From Acidobacteriaceae bacterium (GTDB taxonomy: Bacteria > Acidobacteriota > Terriglobia > Terriglobales > Acidobacteriaceae), in assembly GCA_003165075.1 (NCBI GenBank), contig PLSM01000139.1, positions 24,006-88,005 on the forward strand: 64,000 nt of DNA. The letters run 5' to 3'. Below the pieces are notes generated by a model. That model did no database searches, was not told where the DNA came from, and worked only from the letters and a program-made list of their open reading frames with translations. Below, in pieces: positions 19,010 through 28,633 of this stretch. The translations under genes were made by a program, and so were the position numbers. Position 1 is the stretch's first letter. The number at the start of each line of letters is the position of its first letter.

Positions 19010-20116
19010 TCACTTGGCGGCATCGGCGGCGCTGAGTTCCTCGTCGGCGTGCTCGCTTTCCACCGCCACCTTGCGCAGGCTTACATGCTCAAACCGCGCC
19101 CAGATCAGGCCCACCGGAATGATTGCCAGGAAGGTAACCAGCAGCAGCGAGGCCGCGCAGGCGGTAGCTGCCTCAGCCGATGCGCCGATCAGGCCGGACA
19201 AGGCGGCAGCGACAAGCCCGATCTGTGTGAACCACCCAAGTATTGGCAATTGAACGATACTCGCCGTGCCGCTGGCGATCATCAGCAGCACACATTTCGG
19301 AGGAGTGATCGAGGCCAGTTCAGGACTGGCGGCGAATGCCTGGCAGGTGACGAAGTAGGATGCGGCAATCAGCACCCACATACCCAGCGAGAGTGAGGCC
19401 GTGACCGCAAACTCAGAAAACGAGCGCATGGTGTCAAGGCCGGAATGGAAGGTGCGAATCTTTTCGCCGATCGCCGTCCCCAGCTTCTTTGAAACGAGGC
19501 CGAAACCGCGCTCGAAGAATGTGGCCACCACACCACCCCACAAGCGTACCGCGACCAGGAACAGCGCACCTGAAACGGTAAGCGCCAGTCCGCCGTAGCG
19601 GGCGAAAAACGCTGCCAGGAATGGAGAATGAAGCTCCATTGTAGAAACCATGGCTGAGTGGCTGGTTGCCTTAATCACTTCGGCTTCGGGAATCCAGAGC
19701 ATAGCGATGGAGAAGATCAGGGCCATCGATCCGGCGTCGAAAAGACGCTCCACAATGTACACGGCCAATTGAGAGCTGAGGGGCAGGCCCGTCTTCTTCG
19801 ATACAAGGTAGGGGCGCACCGGATCGGCAACGCGGCCAATCAGCGCGATCGCAGTAAATCCGATCACCTGCGTCCCCAGAAGCGAAAGCGGATGCACCTT
19901 CTTGTTGTGCTTGAGGAGCAAGGCCCAGCGCACAGAGCGGAAAATGTAGGCGGAATAAATAAAGACGACACCCAAAGCGATTTTGCGCCATTCGGCATGG
20001 GCCACCTGGGCTCGGAAGACGCCAAAGTCAAAGTGAAATCTCTGCCGGCCCCATGCGAAGAGCGCCACCAGCACAGCCAGCACAACCAAACCTGCAATCC
20101 ACTGATGCTTCTTCAA
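19010..20116 (-). CDS. Flippase-like integral membrane protein (LPG synthase TM family)
   Basis: A 368-residue membrane protein with about eight hydrophobic segments. The TTG at 20116 is preferred because GGAG lies 5 bases upstream; an in-frame GTG at 20140 has none. Motifs typical of the family (UPF0104/MprF-N) are present: SVRWALLL after the second segment, GRVADPVRPYLVSKKTG and YIVERLFDAGSMAL. Related proteins move lipid-linked molecules across the membrane or take part in hopanoid and glycolipid export. Here the substrate is unknown. A glycosyltransferase encoded 1.6 kb away could act on the same lipid, but the two are not in one operon. Confidence 0.75.
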   Translation of the reverse strand: MKKHQWIAGLVVLAVLVALFAWGRQRFHFDFGVFRAQVAHAEWRKIALGVVFIYSAYIFRSVRWALLLKHNKKVHPLSLLGTQVIGFTAIALIGRVADPVRPYLVSKKTGLPLSSQLAVYIVERLFDAGSMALIFSIAMLWIPEAEVIKATSHSAMVSTMELHSPFLAAFFARYGGLALTVSGALFLVAVRLWGGVVATFFERGFGLVSKKLGTAIGEKIRTFHSGLDTMRSFSEFAVTASLSLGMWVLIAASYFVTCQAFAASPELASITPPKCVLLMIASGTASIVQLPILGWFTQIGLVAAALSGLIGASAEAATACAASLLLVTFLAIIPVGLIWARFEHVSLRKVAVESEHADEELSAADAAK

Positions 20117-20230
20117 GCGTTCTCCGTTCCAATACCACACACCAATTCTATTTCCTGGTGTCCTGTTTCAAGGAACTGGTTGCATAAACCGGTCTTTGAA
20201 AGAGCGCGATTCATCGGGGTGATCTTATCG

Positions 20231-20308
20231 GGGTCCCCAGCGACACGCGGGGCCCCCACGAACAGGTCTTCGTTCGTGGGGTGGGGACAGGTCTTCATCG
20301 CTGGGGTG
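20231..20308. repeat. Nested palindromic repeat units with AGGTCTTC loop
   Basis: The inner unit has arms CCCCACGAAC (20254-20263) and GTTCGTGGGG (20272-20281) around AGGTCTTC. The outer unit has arms CCCCAGCGA (20235-20243) and TCGCTGGGG (20298-20306), with its own AGGTCTTC copy at 20289-20296. It looks like one unit inserted in the loop of another. Same family as 7564-7598. Confidence 0.75.
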
Positions 20309-20415
20309 ACCTTAAAGCGTGCCCGCCGAGCCTCCGCTTCAGAATCTCGCCGTGCTTCCGCCGCCCCCACTGTGATATTCATGAGGACTCTCAGGATTAT
20401 TGAGATTCGCACACC

Positions 20416-21681
20416 TTGCCGGCAACTATCCAATACTCTCGTCCGCGCATCAACCCCGCCGTTGCGACGTTTGCGTTGCTCCTCGGCCTGAACCTGCTCA
20501 ACTACATCGACCGCTATATTCTGCCCGGCGAACTCTCGCTGGTCCAGAATGAATTTCATGCCACCGGGCAGCAGATGGGCGCGCTCACCACGGCGCTTTT
20601 TGTCTGCTATATGCTCACAGCACCCTTGACGGGCTGGCTCGGAGACCGTTTCTCGCGCAAGCCGCTCATCATTTCCGGCGCGATCTTATGGAGCCTCGCC
20701 ACGCTGGCCACAGCCTGGGTTCACGACTACTGGACTCTCTACCTTCGTCATGCCCTGGTCGGTGTGGGCGAGGCCACCTTCGGCATCTTTGCCCCAGCGG
20801 TGCTCGCCGATTTCTATCCTGAACGGGCTCGGAATCGCATCCTCTCCATCTTTTATCTTGCCATCCCCGTGGGCGCGGCGCTGGGCTATCTGGCGGGCGG
20901 ACAATTGGGCACATTGTGGGGCTGGCGCGCGCCGTTCTTCGTCTGCGCCGTTCCGGGGCTCATCATTGCCGCTCTCTATGGCTGGATCGGCCGTGAGCCG
21001 CGGCGTGGCGCCAGCGACCATCTGAAACCTACCGCCGATCGGGCCACTGTCCTGGGGCTTTTCTCGAATCCGGCCTATCTCACGGCCACATTTGGATTGG
21101 CGACGCTTACCTTTGCCATGGGCGGCATCTCGAATTGGATGCCCGATTTCCTTCATAATCCCGTGGGTCTCTCCGTGGCCAACGCCAGCCTGGTTGTGGG
21201 AGCGATCACTGTGGTAGACGGCATTGCCGGAACCCTGGTGGGCGGCTGGATCGCCCAGCGCTGGCTTCGCACCAATCACCGCGCACTCTATCTGCTCTCG
21301 TTTTGGAGCGTCGCGCTCACTCTGCCCTTTGGTGCGCTGGTCTTCTTTGGCCCGCCCGCGTGGTCGGTGCCCGCTCTCTTTGCCGCCGAGTTCTTTCTCT
21401 TCCTCAATACAGGTCCGCTGAACGCCGCCATCGTCAACTCCGTTACGGCGCCGGTCCGGGCCACGGCGGTCTCGTTTAACCTCTTCTGCATCCATGCATT
21501 CGGTGATGCATTTTCGCCGCAGATTATCGGCGCCATCAAAGACCGCTCCAACCTGCGTATTGGCTTAGGCGCCACCCTGGTCTTCCTGGTCATCTCATGC
21601 GTGATTCTTTGGGTGGGTGCGCGCTTTGCCCCTCCTCTTGAAGAGGTTCCTTCCCCTGCTGTTGATTCGGACAATCCTTAG
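20416..21681 (+). CDS. MFS transporter, Spinster-like
   Basis: A 421-residue carrier with twelve predicted membrane segments. The start is a TTG at 20416; no better start with a ribosome-binding site was seen. The first helix carries NYIDRYILPGEL, characteristic of the Spinster (Spns) branch of the major facilitator superfamily. Loop 2-3 has the MFS signature GWLGDRFSRK, and helix 4-5 has GVGEATFGIFAPAVLADFYP. Spinster proteins in animals export sphingosine-1-phosphate. Bacterial members have no settled substrate. The gene is followed 47 bases later by a glycosyltransferase on the same strand. Confidence 0.82.
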   Translation: MPATIQYSRPRINPAVATFALLLGLNLLNYIDRYILPGELSLVQNEFHATGQQMGALTTALFVCYMLTAPLTGWLGDRFSRKPLIISGAILWSLATLATAWVHDYWTLYLRHALVGVGEATFGIFAPAVLADFYPERARNRILSIFYLAIPVGAALGYLAGGQLGTLWGWRAPFFVCAVPGLIIAALYGWIGREPRRGASDHLKPTADRATVLGLFSNPAYLTATFGLATLTFAMGGISNWMPDFLHNPVGLSVANASLVVGAITVVDGIAGTLVGGWIAQRWLRTNHRALYLLSFWSVALTLPFGALVFFGPPAWSVPALFAAEFFLFLNTGPLNAAIVNSVTAPVRATAVSFNLFCIHAFGDAFSPQIIGAIKDRSNLRIGLGATLVFLVISCVILWVGARFAPPLEEVPSPAVDSDNP

Positions 21682-21728
21682 GACGCTCCAGCCATCCCGC
21701 ATGCACCAGGTTCGGCGATACTGGCGGT

Positions 21729-22940
21729 ATGGTTCCAGTCGGCGCATTGGCGCGGCTCCTTGTTCTTCTTGATTGGACCTTGGCGATTGCCTGGCTGTGG
21801 CGAGCCGTCGCAACCTTGCGCGGAGTGCCTACTCTGCCCGACCTCACCGGCAAGGATGCCGCTAATTTACCGCCACTCGCCGACTGTGAGGGGCCGCATC
21901 TGTCGGTTATTGTTCCCGCATGCAACGAAGCGGCTTCCATCCAGGCCACGCTTCGCTCGCTGCTGGCGTCCACCGGCCTGCGGCTGCAGATCATTGCAGT
22001 CGATGATCGCTCCGGAGACCTTACAAGGCAGCGAATGGACGAGATTGCGGCAGAGGCAGGTGCCGGCGGCGTGCCTCATGAACTGCGCGTCCTCAGCGTC
22101 CGCGCGCTACCTGCGGGCTGGCTTGGGAAGCCACATGCCATGGCTCTCGGCGCGCAGCAGTCCTCTGCGCCCTGGCTGCTGTTTACCGATGGCGATGTCC
22201 TGTTTCATCCCCAGGCGCTTGCGCTGGCTCTGCGTGAGGCGCTTGCGCAAAAGGCCGATCACCTTGCTCTCGTGCCCTCGCTCATCCTCCGCACCACGGG
22301 CGAGCGCGCCATGCTGGCGGCCATGCAGGCGCTGGCGCAGTGGACCATCCGCCTGTGGAAGGTTCACGATTCCGGTGCAAAGGACTTCATCGGTATCGGC
22401 GGATTCAATCTGGTGCGCCGCGAGGTATACAGCCAGGTGGGCGGCTTTGAGTCGCTAAAGATGGAGGTGCTTGACGACCTGCGCTTTGGCTGGAAGGTGA
22501 AGCGCGCGGGATTTTCGCAACTCGTCGTTTTAGGACCGGGGCTGGTGCGCATTCGCTGGATCGATGGCGCATTCGCTGTGGTGCGGCTGGTTGAGAAGAA
22601 CGGGTTTGCCGTCTACCGCTACAAGGTGTGGCTCCTGTTGCTGGCCTGCATGGGCCTTGCCGTCCAGGCCTTCTTGCCGCTGGTGGCCCTTGCTGCCGGT
22701 GGTTGGGCCTGGGCTGCAAGTCTGGTGACCTATGCCGGGATTGGCGTGGCCTATGCGGCCAATCGCCGTGTCACCCAGGTCTCGCCCTGGCTGGTGGTCT
22801 TCTTCGCTCCCGCAACAGCCATCGTAGCTTTCGCGTTTCTACGCTCCATGGTCCTCACGCTGGCACGCCGGGGTGTGGACTGGCGCGGTACACGTTATTC
22901 GCTGAAGGAACTGCGCCGCAATGTCGGCCGCGGCTGGTAA
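21729..22940 (+). CDS. Membrane-bound family 2 glycosyltransferase (HpnB/CrtQ-like)
   Basis: A 403-residue protein. An N-terminal membrane segment is followed by a GT2 domain beginning HLSVIVPACNEAASI, with nucleotide-sugar motifs DDRSGD and TDGDVLFHP, a GWLGKPHAMALG loop and the catalytic-base region EVLDDLRFGWKVK. Three further membrane segments (about 300-380) end the protein. The architecture fits glycosyltransferases that act on membrane lipids or carotenoids, such as HpnB or CrtQ. Acceptor and sugar are not known. Start is an ATG 47 bases after the MFS gene, so one transcript is likely. Confidence 0.8.
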   Translation: MVPVGALARLLVLLDWTLAIAWLWRAVATLRGVPTLPDLTGKDAANLPPLADCEGPHLSVIVPACNEAASIQATLRSLLASTGLRLQIIAVDDRSGDLTRQRMDEIAAEAGAGGVPHELRVLSVRALPAGWLGKPHAMALGAQQSSAPWLLFTDGDVLFHPQALALALREALAQKADHLALVPSLILRTTGERAMLAAMQALAQWTIRLWKVHDSGAKDFIGIGGFNLVRREVYSQVGGFESLKMEVLDDLRFGWKVKRAGFSQLVVLGPGLVRIRWIDGAFAVVRLVEKNGFAVYRYKVWLLLLACMGLAVQAFLPLVALAAGGWAWAASLVTYAGIGVAYAANRRVTQVSPWLVVFFAPATAIVAFAFLRSMVLTLARRGVDWRGTRYSLKELRRNVGRGW

Positions 22941-22948
22941 CGCGGCAG

Positions 22949-23485
22949 TTACTTTGACGGCTGCGTCTTCTTGTCCAGCGGCTCCTGGTCGCGGGAGTTC
23001 ATAAAGCTCCGGTGCCCGCCCTGGCTTCGCAGGTTTGGATCGCCGACCGGCGGCCGTTCCTGGTCTCCTGCAAAGCCGCGCATCAACCGCGGATTCGGTT
23101 TGAATTTGGGCGGCCCACCGTAGAACTGCCGCGCATGGCTCAAGACCATTCCTGCCCGCCCGTGCATGGGCCGCACAATGCCACGGATCTGCACGTCCAT
23201 GTCGCGGTATTTACGCAGTTCGCCTACTTCGTCGCGATCCTCCCGCAGGCTCACAATGGTGAACCGGCAGCGCTCGTCCGGCGTATCGGGCGAGCAAACG
23301 TCCAGGTAGCGGGTTCCGTCCGGCATCTCCACCACTTCATAGATATGCGCCGTGATACACACATCCTTATTGGCGAATTTGGCGGCGTCATCAAGAGAGA
23401 CGCAGGATTTTGGATGGGAAGCAAAAGCTGGCGGAAGCAGACAGAACCCGCACAGCACCAGCCAACCCAATCGGCGCAGAACCAT
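22949..23485 (-). CDS. Exported protein with OB-fold-like domain, unknown function
   Basis: A 178-residue protein starting at the ATG at 23485, with GGAG 7 bases upstream. A signal peptide (LGWLVLCGFCLLPPAFA) is followed by about 95 residues with the beta-strand pattern of a nucleic-acid-binding-like OB fold (KDVCITAHIYEVVEMPDGTR, YRDMDVQIRGIVRP). Cysteines at about 31, 46, 66 and 75 could make two disulfides. The C-terminal 50 residues are Pro/Arg/Gln-rich and disordered. I do not recognise a named family. The OB-fold call is pattern-based. Confidence 0.5.
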   Translation of the reverse strand: MVLRRLGWLVLCGFCLLPPAFASHPKSCVSLDDAAKFANKDVCITAHIYEVVEMPDGTRYLDVCSPDTPDERCRFTIVSLREDRDEVGELRKYRDMDVQIRGIVRPMHGRAGMVLSHARQFYGGPPKFKPNPRLMRGFAGDQERPPVGDPNLRSQGGHRSFMNSRDQEPLDKKTQPSK

Positions 23486-23585
23486 CGCAAGTCTCCACGG
23501 GGAATGGAGCAAGCCTACCGCGAAGCGTGCGGAAATGAAAGTCCGCGCTGCGGATTCGGTGCGAAGTCTGGCAGGCAAATAAGAA

Positions 23586-24005
23586 TCAATAGTTGTATGT
23601 AGTCACCGAAACGGTAGTCGCAACAACCATTGGTTCGCCGTTCAGCAGATAGGGATTGTATTTATATTTGCGGACAGCGCCCATGACTGCCTTTTGCAGA
23701 GGCTTGGGACCCGAGATCAAAACGGGGTGCAGAACCTTTCCGTTCTTGCCGATCTCGATTCCGACTACCACCGTACCCCAGGACCGTGCACCCATTGTCG
23801 CGATCCTGAATGCCGGCTCAACCCTCTCCAGGAGCAGCGCCTGCGCCTCTCCAGGGGGAATGAATTTGTTGACGTTGTCCTTGAGCACCTGTTTGTAAAA
23901 GGCGCTCGATCGCATGCCGGTTGGAAAGCCTTGTATCTCCCCGGATAGCGCAGGAACAAGAGCAAAACAAGCGAACACGATGAGAATGGCGGGCTTCATT
24001 GCCAT
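23586..24005 (-). CDS. TonB C-terminal domain protein
   Basis: A 139-residue exported protein. After a signal peptide (AILIVFACFALVPALSG) the C-terminal half has the TonB C-terminal pattern VEPAFRIATMGARSWGTVVV, KNGKVLHPVLISGPKPLQKA and VRKYKYNPYLLNGEP, so it belongs to the energy-transducer TonB/TonB_C family. It lacks a long periplasm-spanning Pro-rich linker and is much shorter than true TonB. It is therefore more likely one of the small acidobacterial TonB_C-domain proteins of unknown role. Starts at 24005 and 23999 are equally possible. Confidence 0.65.
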   Translation of the reverse strand: MAMKPAILIVFACFALVPALSGEIQGFPTGMRSSAFYKQVLKDNVNKFIPPGEAQALLLERVEPAFRIATMGARSWGTVVVGIEIGKNGKVLHPVLISGPKPLQKAVMGAVRKYKYNPYLLNGEPMVVATTVSVTTYNY

Positions 24006-24096
24006 GCGAGTGTACGAGCACCGGCCTGCGAATGGAAGAGGCCGCGCAATGGCTCCCCGAAACCGTCCCGGCATCTTGCTTTCCTGGCTCCTGTCT

Positions 24097-25347
24097 CTAG
24101 CGGGCTTCCACCAGTTCCTCGTTTTTCGCGCCCTGCCCGTAGTGGCTTTCTACGTAGCGGTCCAGAATCTGCTTGAACTCGGCCACAATCGTGTCGCCGC
24201 GCAGGGTGGTATAGAGCTTTCCGTCCACATAGACTGGTGCTTTGGGCTCTTCGAACGTGCCGGGCAGGCTGATGCCCAGGTTGGCGTGCTTCGATTCTCC
24301 CGGCCCGTTCACCACGCACCCCATCACCGCCAGTTTCAGCTCTTCCACACCGGGGTACTTCTTGCGCCACTCGGGCATGGAGGTGCGCAGGTAGCTTTGA
24401 ATCTGCTCTGCCAGCTCCTGGAAATAAGTGCTGGTGGTGCGCCCGCAGCCGGGACAACTGGTCACCTGCGGCATAAAGCTGCGGATCGAAAGCGATTGCA
24501 GAATCTGCTGTGCCGCCTGCACTTCCTCGGTGCGGTCTCCGCCTGGTTTGGGCGTGAGGCTTACGCGGATCGTGTCGCCGATCCCGCTCAGCAGCAGCGG
24601 CGCCAGCCCCGCGGTAGAAGCAATCAGCCCCTTCGATCCCATTCCTGCCTCGGTCAGGCCCAGGTGCAGGGGATAGTCGCAGCGCGCGGCCAGGTTGGTG
24701 TAGACGTCGATCAGATCGCGCACGCCGCTCACCTTGGCGGAGAGAATGATCTGGTCGTGGCCCAGCCCGTAGTGTTCGGCGGCCTTGGCTGACTCCAGCG
24801 CGCTCATCACCATGGCCTCCATCATCACCTCGCGGGCGGGCAGCGGGTCGGCCAGACGGCTGTTCTCATCCATCATCCGGGTCAAAAGCGAGTGGTCCAG
24901 CGAGCCCCAGTTCACGCCGATACGCACCGGCTTCTGGTTCTCAACAGCGCACTCGATCATGACCTGAAAATTGTCGTTGTCCTTCTTGCCGATCGATGCG
25001 TTGCCGGGGTTGATGCGGTACTTGGCCAGTGTCCGCGCCGCCGCGGGGAACTTCTTCAGCAGCAGGTGGCCGTTATAGTGAAAGTCGCCGACGATGGGCA
25101 CATGGATGCCGCGCTTGTCCAGGCCCTCCACAATGTGCGGAACTGCCGCGGCGGCGGCGTCGTTGTTCACCGTAACCCGCACAATCTCCGACCCCGCCAG
25201 TGCCAGGGCCGCCACCTGTTCGATGGTGCCGGCAACGTCCGCCGTGTCGGTGTTGGTCATCGACTGCACCACCACCGGAACCTCCCAGCCGACACGAACC
25301 TGACCGATTTTGACCGTACCCGTCTTCCTGCGCCGAATCTCCGCCAT
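24097..25347 (-). CDS. ispG: 4-hydroxy-3-methylbut-2-en-1-yl diphosphate synthase
   Basis: A 416-residue iron-sulfur enzyme of the non-mevalonate isoprenoid pathway. It turns methylerythritol cyclodiphosphate into HMBPP. The N-terminal TIM-barrel part includes [17 protein letters not shown]-type GDFHYN and [12 protein letters not shown]. The C-terminal domain holds the 4Fe-4S ligands in TSCPGCGRT and [11 protein letters not shown]. Length and domain order match bacterial IspG without the plant/Chlamydia insertion. Reduction normally needs flavodoxin or ferredoxin, and a flavodoxin-like gene lies at 34.2 kb, but no link can be shown. It stands alone. Confidence 0.95.
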   Translation of the reverse strand: MAEIRRRKTGTVKIGQVRVGWEVPVVVQSMTNTDTADVAGTIEQVAALALAGSEIVRVTVNNDAAAAAVPHIVEGLDKRGIHVPIVGDFHYNGHLLLKKFPAAARTLAKYRINPGNASIGKKDNDNFQVMIECAVENQKPVRIGVNWGSLDHSLLTRMMDENSRLADPLPAREVMMEAMVMSALESAKAAEHYGLGHDQIILSAKVSGVRDLIDVYTNLAARCDYPLHLGLTEAGMGSKGLIASTAGLAPLLLSGIGDTIRVSLTPKPGGDRTEEVQAAQQILQSLSIRSFMPQVTSCPGCGRTTSTYFQELAEQIQSYLRTSMPEWRKKYPGVEELKLAVMGCVVNGPGESKHANLGISLPGTFEEPKAPVYVDGKLYTTLRGDTIVAEFKQILDRYVESHYGQGAKNEELVEAR

Positions 25348-25554
25348 AACGACCTCTCATTCAGTTTACCTGTTTCGCAAGTTTCGTTGGAGCCGGTAGT
25401 AAACCTGCCCCCAGGCGGCCCCAGTTTACCGATCAGCCGTTATTTTGAAAGGGCGCGGCTTCAGAAGCTGTGGTCAATTCCCGTTTTGCCGGCACATTGA
25501 CGAAGCCTTCTCGATTTGACAAGTCAGTGCTCTTCAAAACTGGCTCAGGTGCCC

Positions 25555-26265
25555 ATGTCGGATGACTTGCGAAGAGGTGGAGAAGCTATAGTTGTGGGAA
25601 GTTCGGAGGCAACCATGTTCGGTGCTGTCGCAGAATTCGTTTCCAATCAGGAGGGAGATTCAGCCAAGTTCATAGAGAAGGCGCGAGCGATTGCCATTGG
25701 CGTAGCCCTAGATTATGTGCCTGTGCGCCTCTACGTCGTCCGCATTGACAACTGGTTTGGGCCGAAGTGGATGCACTTTGCGGGAAAGTTCACCGCCGGA
25801 AAGCGCCTTCGCGGTTTCCCTACTGTTGCTATCGGCGTTCACAAGACGCGCCTGCATGTACCGCCGTTTGTTCCCAGTCGCGTGGTGGGGCAGCGAGTAT
25901 TTGTGGGTCCAGATTATGAGGAGACGATAGCCGCGGTGCCGCTGCATATCGGGTGTCCGAGCCAACAAGCACTTTCGCGGCGTATCGCGGACATCGATAA
26001 GGATGCAGCTTTTTTGTGGTTCAGTGGGGAATCGGAGGCGCAGAAGCGTGGGTCGGTAATGGTCTATCTGCCCGATGCTTTCGATGCGACCGCGCCTCGC
26101 CGGACCGGACTTCGCGACTGCGAAGCGTTTTACGTGGGATTCTCACAGCGTGAAATGGGCTGGGAGCCAGCGATGCTGCGGGGGGTTTCGCGTGGCGAGG
26201 TGACACATCTTGAGGAGAGCGGTCGAGCTTTGATCGATAACCTGTCCTTCACGGTAAAACTGTGA
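25555..26265 (+). CDS. Hypothetical protein
   Basis: A 236-residue protein without signal peptide or membrane segment. The ATG at 25555 is my choice. A TTG at 25516 and an ATG at 25615 are alternatives, and none has a strong ribosome-binding site. The sequence is a mix of short strands and helices with several aromatic residues (YVVRIDNWFGPKWMHFAGKF, DYEETIAAVPLHIG, REMGWEPAMLRGVSRGEV). I do not recognise a family. The codon pattern is that of a real gene, and it lies alone between ispG and a carboxypeptidase-regulatory-like gene. Confidence 0.45.
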   Translation: MSDDLRRGGEAIVVGSSEATMFGAVAEFVSNQEGDSAKFIEKARAIAIGVALDYVPVRLYVVRIDNWFGPKWMHFAGKFTAGKRLRGFPTVAIGVHKTRLHVPPFVPSRVVGQRVFVGPDYEETIAAVPLHIGCPSQQALSRRIADIDKDAAFLWFSGESEAQKRGSVMVYLPDAFDATAPRRTGLRDCEAFYVGFSQREMGWEPAMLRGVSRGEVTHLEESGRALIDNLSFTVKL

Positions 26266-26360
26266 AAGGGTGAGGCCGCCAGCAAGTTCCTGTTAGGACC
26301 GGTTCAGGTCCCGGCGGTGCCGCTCGCCCCCCGTACGTGCAAACAGGTACAATAGCGGCT

Positions 26361-26927
26361 ATGTTGTACCGTCGCGTTCGCAGTTTTGCAGTCACTGCAG
26401 CCATCCTCCTGCTGGCTGCCGGAATTACCGTCTCCGCTCAGGAAAGTGCTCATCGCGGGCGCAAGTACAAGCCACCGCCGCCGACCTCGCGGATTGAAGT
26501 CACCATCCTCCGCAGCATCGATGGCAAGCCCATCGAGAACGCCTCGGTGATCTTCAAGCTCAAGGGCGATAAGGGCAACATGGAGTTGAAGACCAATGAG
26601 GATGGAAAGGCCGTGATCGACGTACTGCCCATCAATTCTGACGTGGAATTGCAGGTCATCGCCAAAGGCTTTCAGACCTATGGAGACGACTACAAGGTCG
26701 ATAAGGACCAGATGGCGATTGAGATCAAGATGAATCGCCCGGGCGAGCAGTATTCGCTTTACAAGCAGCACGATCAAAAGGCGGATGCGGGAAAGAGCCC
26801 CGACAAGGACAAGACTGGGGACGCGAATAAGAACGCTGCCCCGAAAGATGCTGCCAAGGACAAGCCGGCCGAGTCCGCCAAACAAAATGATGCGCAGCCC
26901 GGCGCGGGTCAGCCCCAGCCGCAGTAG
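26361..26927 (+). CDS. Secreted carboxypeptidase-regulatory-like domain protein with charged tail
   Basis: A 188-residue exported protein from the ATG at 26361. After a signal peptide (FAVTAAILLLAAGITVSAQ) one regulatory-like Ig module spans about residues 40-120 (RIEVTILRSIDGKPIENASV, NEDGKAVIDVLPINSDVELQ). The last 60 residues are a low-complexity run of Lys, Asp, Ala and Pro, which should be disordered. It is a third, shorter member of the family seen at the left edge, but the charged tail is unlike those. The role is unknown. Confidence 0.65.
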   Translation: MLYRRVRSFAVTAAILLLAAGITVSAQESAHRGRKYKPPPPTSRIEVTILRSIDGKPIENASVIFKLKGDKGNMELKTNEDGKAVIDVLPINSDVELQVIAKGFQTYGDDYKVDKDQMAIEIKMNRPGEQYSLYKQHDQKADAGKSPDKDKTGDANKNAAPKDAAKDKPAESAKQNDAQPGAGQPQPQ

Positions 26928-26981
26928 AGCTTCATCGGCTGATCGGTGCCCGTTGCCGTGGATTTCGCAGATAAGCCTGTG

Positions 26982-27716
26982 ATGCCAACCCAAACCCTCA
27001 GCGGCAAATCGGCACTGGTCACCGGGGGTGCGCATCGCATCGGCCGCGAAATCGCCTTGGCGCTGGCTCGGGCGGGCGCTGATGTGACCATCACCTACAG
27101 GGCCTCCCGGCTCGATGCCACGCAAACTTCAAAAGATATTGCTGATCTGGGCCGTCGCGCCCAAGCCGTCGAATGCGATGTGCGTTCCGAGGCTTCGGTG
27201 CGCCAGGCCATCGCCGCGACAGCCGCATTCCACGGGCGGCTGGACCTGCTGGTAAATAATGCCGCGATCTTTGAGTCTGCTCCGCTCGACGGCATCAGCC
27301 TCGACCAATGGGACGCGGTCTTTGAAACCAATGCGCGCGGCCCGTTTCTGATGGCCCGGGAGGCGCTGGCTCATCTGCGCGCGTCCAAGGGAAGAATTGT
27401 GAACATCGGCTCTCTGGGCGGAATTCACGCCTGGGCCGGACACGCTCACTACTGTGCCTCAAAGGCGGCCCTGCACATGCTCACGCAGGCCATGGCCAAG
27501 TCGTTTGCCCCTGAGGTGAGTGTGAATTGCGTGGCGCCTGGCTGGATTGAGATGGATGAAAGCAAAGCCGCGGAAGCCTCCCGCTTTGCGGCCAGAACTC
27601 CCATGCAACGTAACGGCACAGGGAAGGATGTGGCGGAGGCTGTGCTCTATTTTGCGGCAGGTTCGGGCTTTGTCACCGGCCAAACTCTGGTCGTGGATGG
27701 CGGGCTGGGGCTATAG
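26982..27716 (+). CDS. Short-chain dehydrogenase/reductase
   Basis: A 244-residue SDR oxidoreductase. The cofactor loop is TGGAHRIGREIA near residue 15, the NNAAI motif is near residue 87, and the catalytic Ser (NIGSLGG) and Tyr-Lys (YCASK) are intact. PGWI and the ending GQTLVVDGG are also family features. The TGGAHRIG form of the glycine loop is closest to pteridine reductase/FolM-type SDRs, which use NADPH, but the substrate is not proven. The ATG at 26982 is the likely start; a GTG at 26946 is possible. Confidence 0.8.
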   Translation: MPTQTLSGKSALVTGGAHRIGREIALALARAGADVTITYRASRLDATQTSKDIADLGRRAQAVECDVRSEASVRQAIAATAAFHGRLDLLVNNAAIFESAPLDGISLDQWDAVFETNARGPFLMAREALAHLRASKGRIVNIGSLGGIHAWAGHAHYCASKAALHMLTQAMAKSFAPEVSVNCVAPGWIEMDESKAAEASRFAARTPMQRNGTGKDVAEAVLYFAAGSGFVTGQTLVVDGGLGL

Positions 27717-27735
27717 CTCTGGGCAAGGTTTCCGC

Positions 27736-28599
27736 TTATTTCCCAAACAGCCGGCTCCAAAAACCCTTGCCCTCAGTCTCTTCTCCGCCCCTGGCGGTTC
27801 CATTGGCGTGGGGATTGCGACTCTTGCCATGAGGCCTGACGTCAAACTTCAGCGGTTCGTTATCCCACAGGCCCACCGGTTCCGGCTGGGACGGCCATTT
27901 TGCTCCCTCCACCGCCGCCAATGGGTTGGTGACGCAAAGCCGGCGTGCCGTTTCTTCTCCGGCATGGTAAGTCACATACTCGTAGCCCTTCTTCAAGTGC
28001 GGTGGCCTCCACTCGGGATGATGCGCATCGCTGGCAAGAAAATGGATCCAGTTACGCTTCAGCAACGCGTTGGCAAAGGACTCCGCCGTCCTGCCGAAGC
28101 GGCCATACAGCGAACCCGATGTCACCTGGACGAGAGACCCATCCCGCATCCAGTTGGCCAGCATCTCTGGATGTCTCTGCAGCACCGGATTGCGCTCCGG
28201 GTGGGTGATGATCAAGGTATATCCAACCGCCTGCAGGCGCCGCATGGCCTCGGGCAACTGTGACGCGATCACCATATCCGGGAATTCGATCAGCAGGTAG
28301 CCCCTGCCATCAATCGAGTAGCGCAGCGGGTTCTCGATCGCCTCCATGATATTGCTCGCGTTCATGTGGAAGTCGCACCCCAGGCTTAGCTGGACCACAT
28401 CCTTGAGCTCTTCGCGCAACTCAGCAAATCGCTCTTCGATGATTGCAGCCTGGTAAGGATACGCGTCGCTGGCGTGGGGAGAGCAGACCATATGCGTCAC
28501 GCCGTCGCTCGCCGCCTCCTGCGCCATTGACAGAGAGGTCTGCAGATCGGGCGACCCATCATCCACCCCATAAATAAGGTGCGTATGGATGTCAATCAT
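27736..28599 (-). CDS. CpsB/YwqE-type protein-tyrosine phosphatase (PHP fold)
   Basis: A 287-residue metal-dependent phosphatase that removes phosphate from tyrosine kinases controlling polysaccharide export. Metal ligands of the PHP fold are visible: MIDIHTHLIYGVDDG at the N-terminus, CSPHAS, a His in GCDFHMN, ITHPERN and ASDAHH. The length of the core (about 240) matches CpsB/YwqE. A C-terminal tail of about 45 residues is Gly/Lys-rich and ends GFWSRLFGK. No tyrosine kinase or polysaccharide gene lies next to it. It precedes no gene on its strand until the SDR end. Confidence 0.82.
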   Translation of the reverse strand: MIDIHTHLIYGVDDGSPDLQTSLSMAQEAASDGVTHMVCSPHASDAYPYQAAIIEERFAELREELKDVVQLSLGCDFHMNASNIMEAIENPLRYSIDGRGYLLIEFPDMVIASQLPEAMRRLQAVGYTLIITHPERNPVLQRHPEMLANWMRDGSLVQVTSGSLYGRFGRTAESFANALLKRNWIHFLASDAHHPEWRPPHLKKGYEYVTYHAGEETARRLCVTNPLAAVEGAKWPSQPEPVGLWDNEPLKFDVRPHGKSRNPHANGTARGGEETEGKGFWSRLFGK

Positions 28600-28633
28600 G
28601 CGCTCTAACTTTCATACCCCTTGAGTTCGACTT

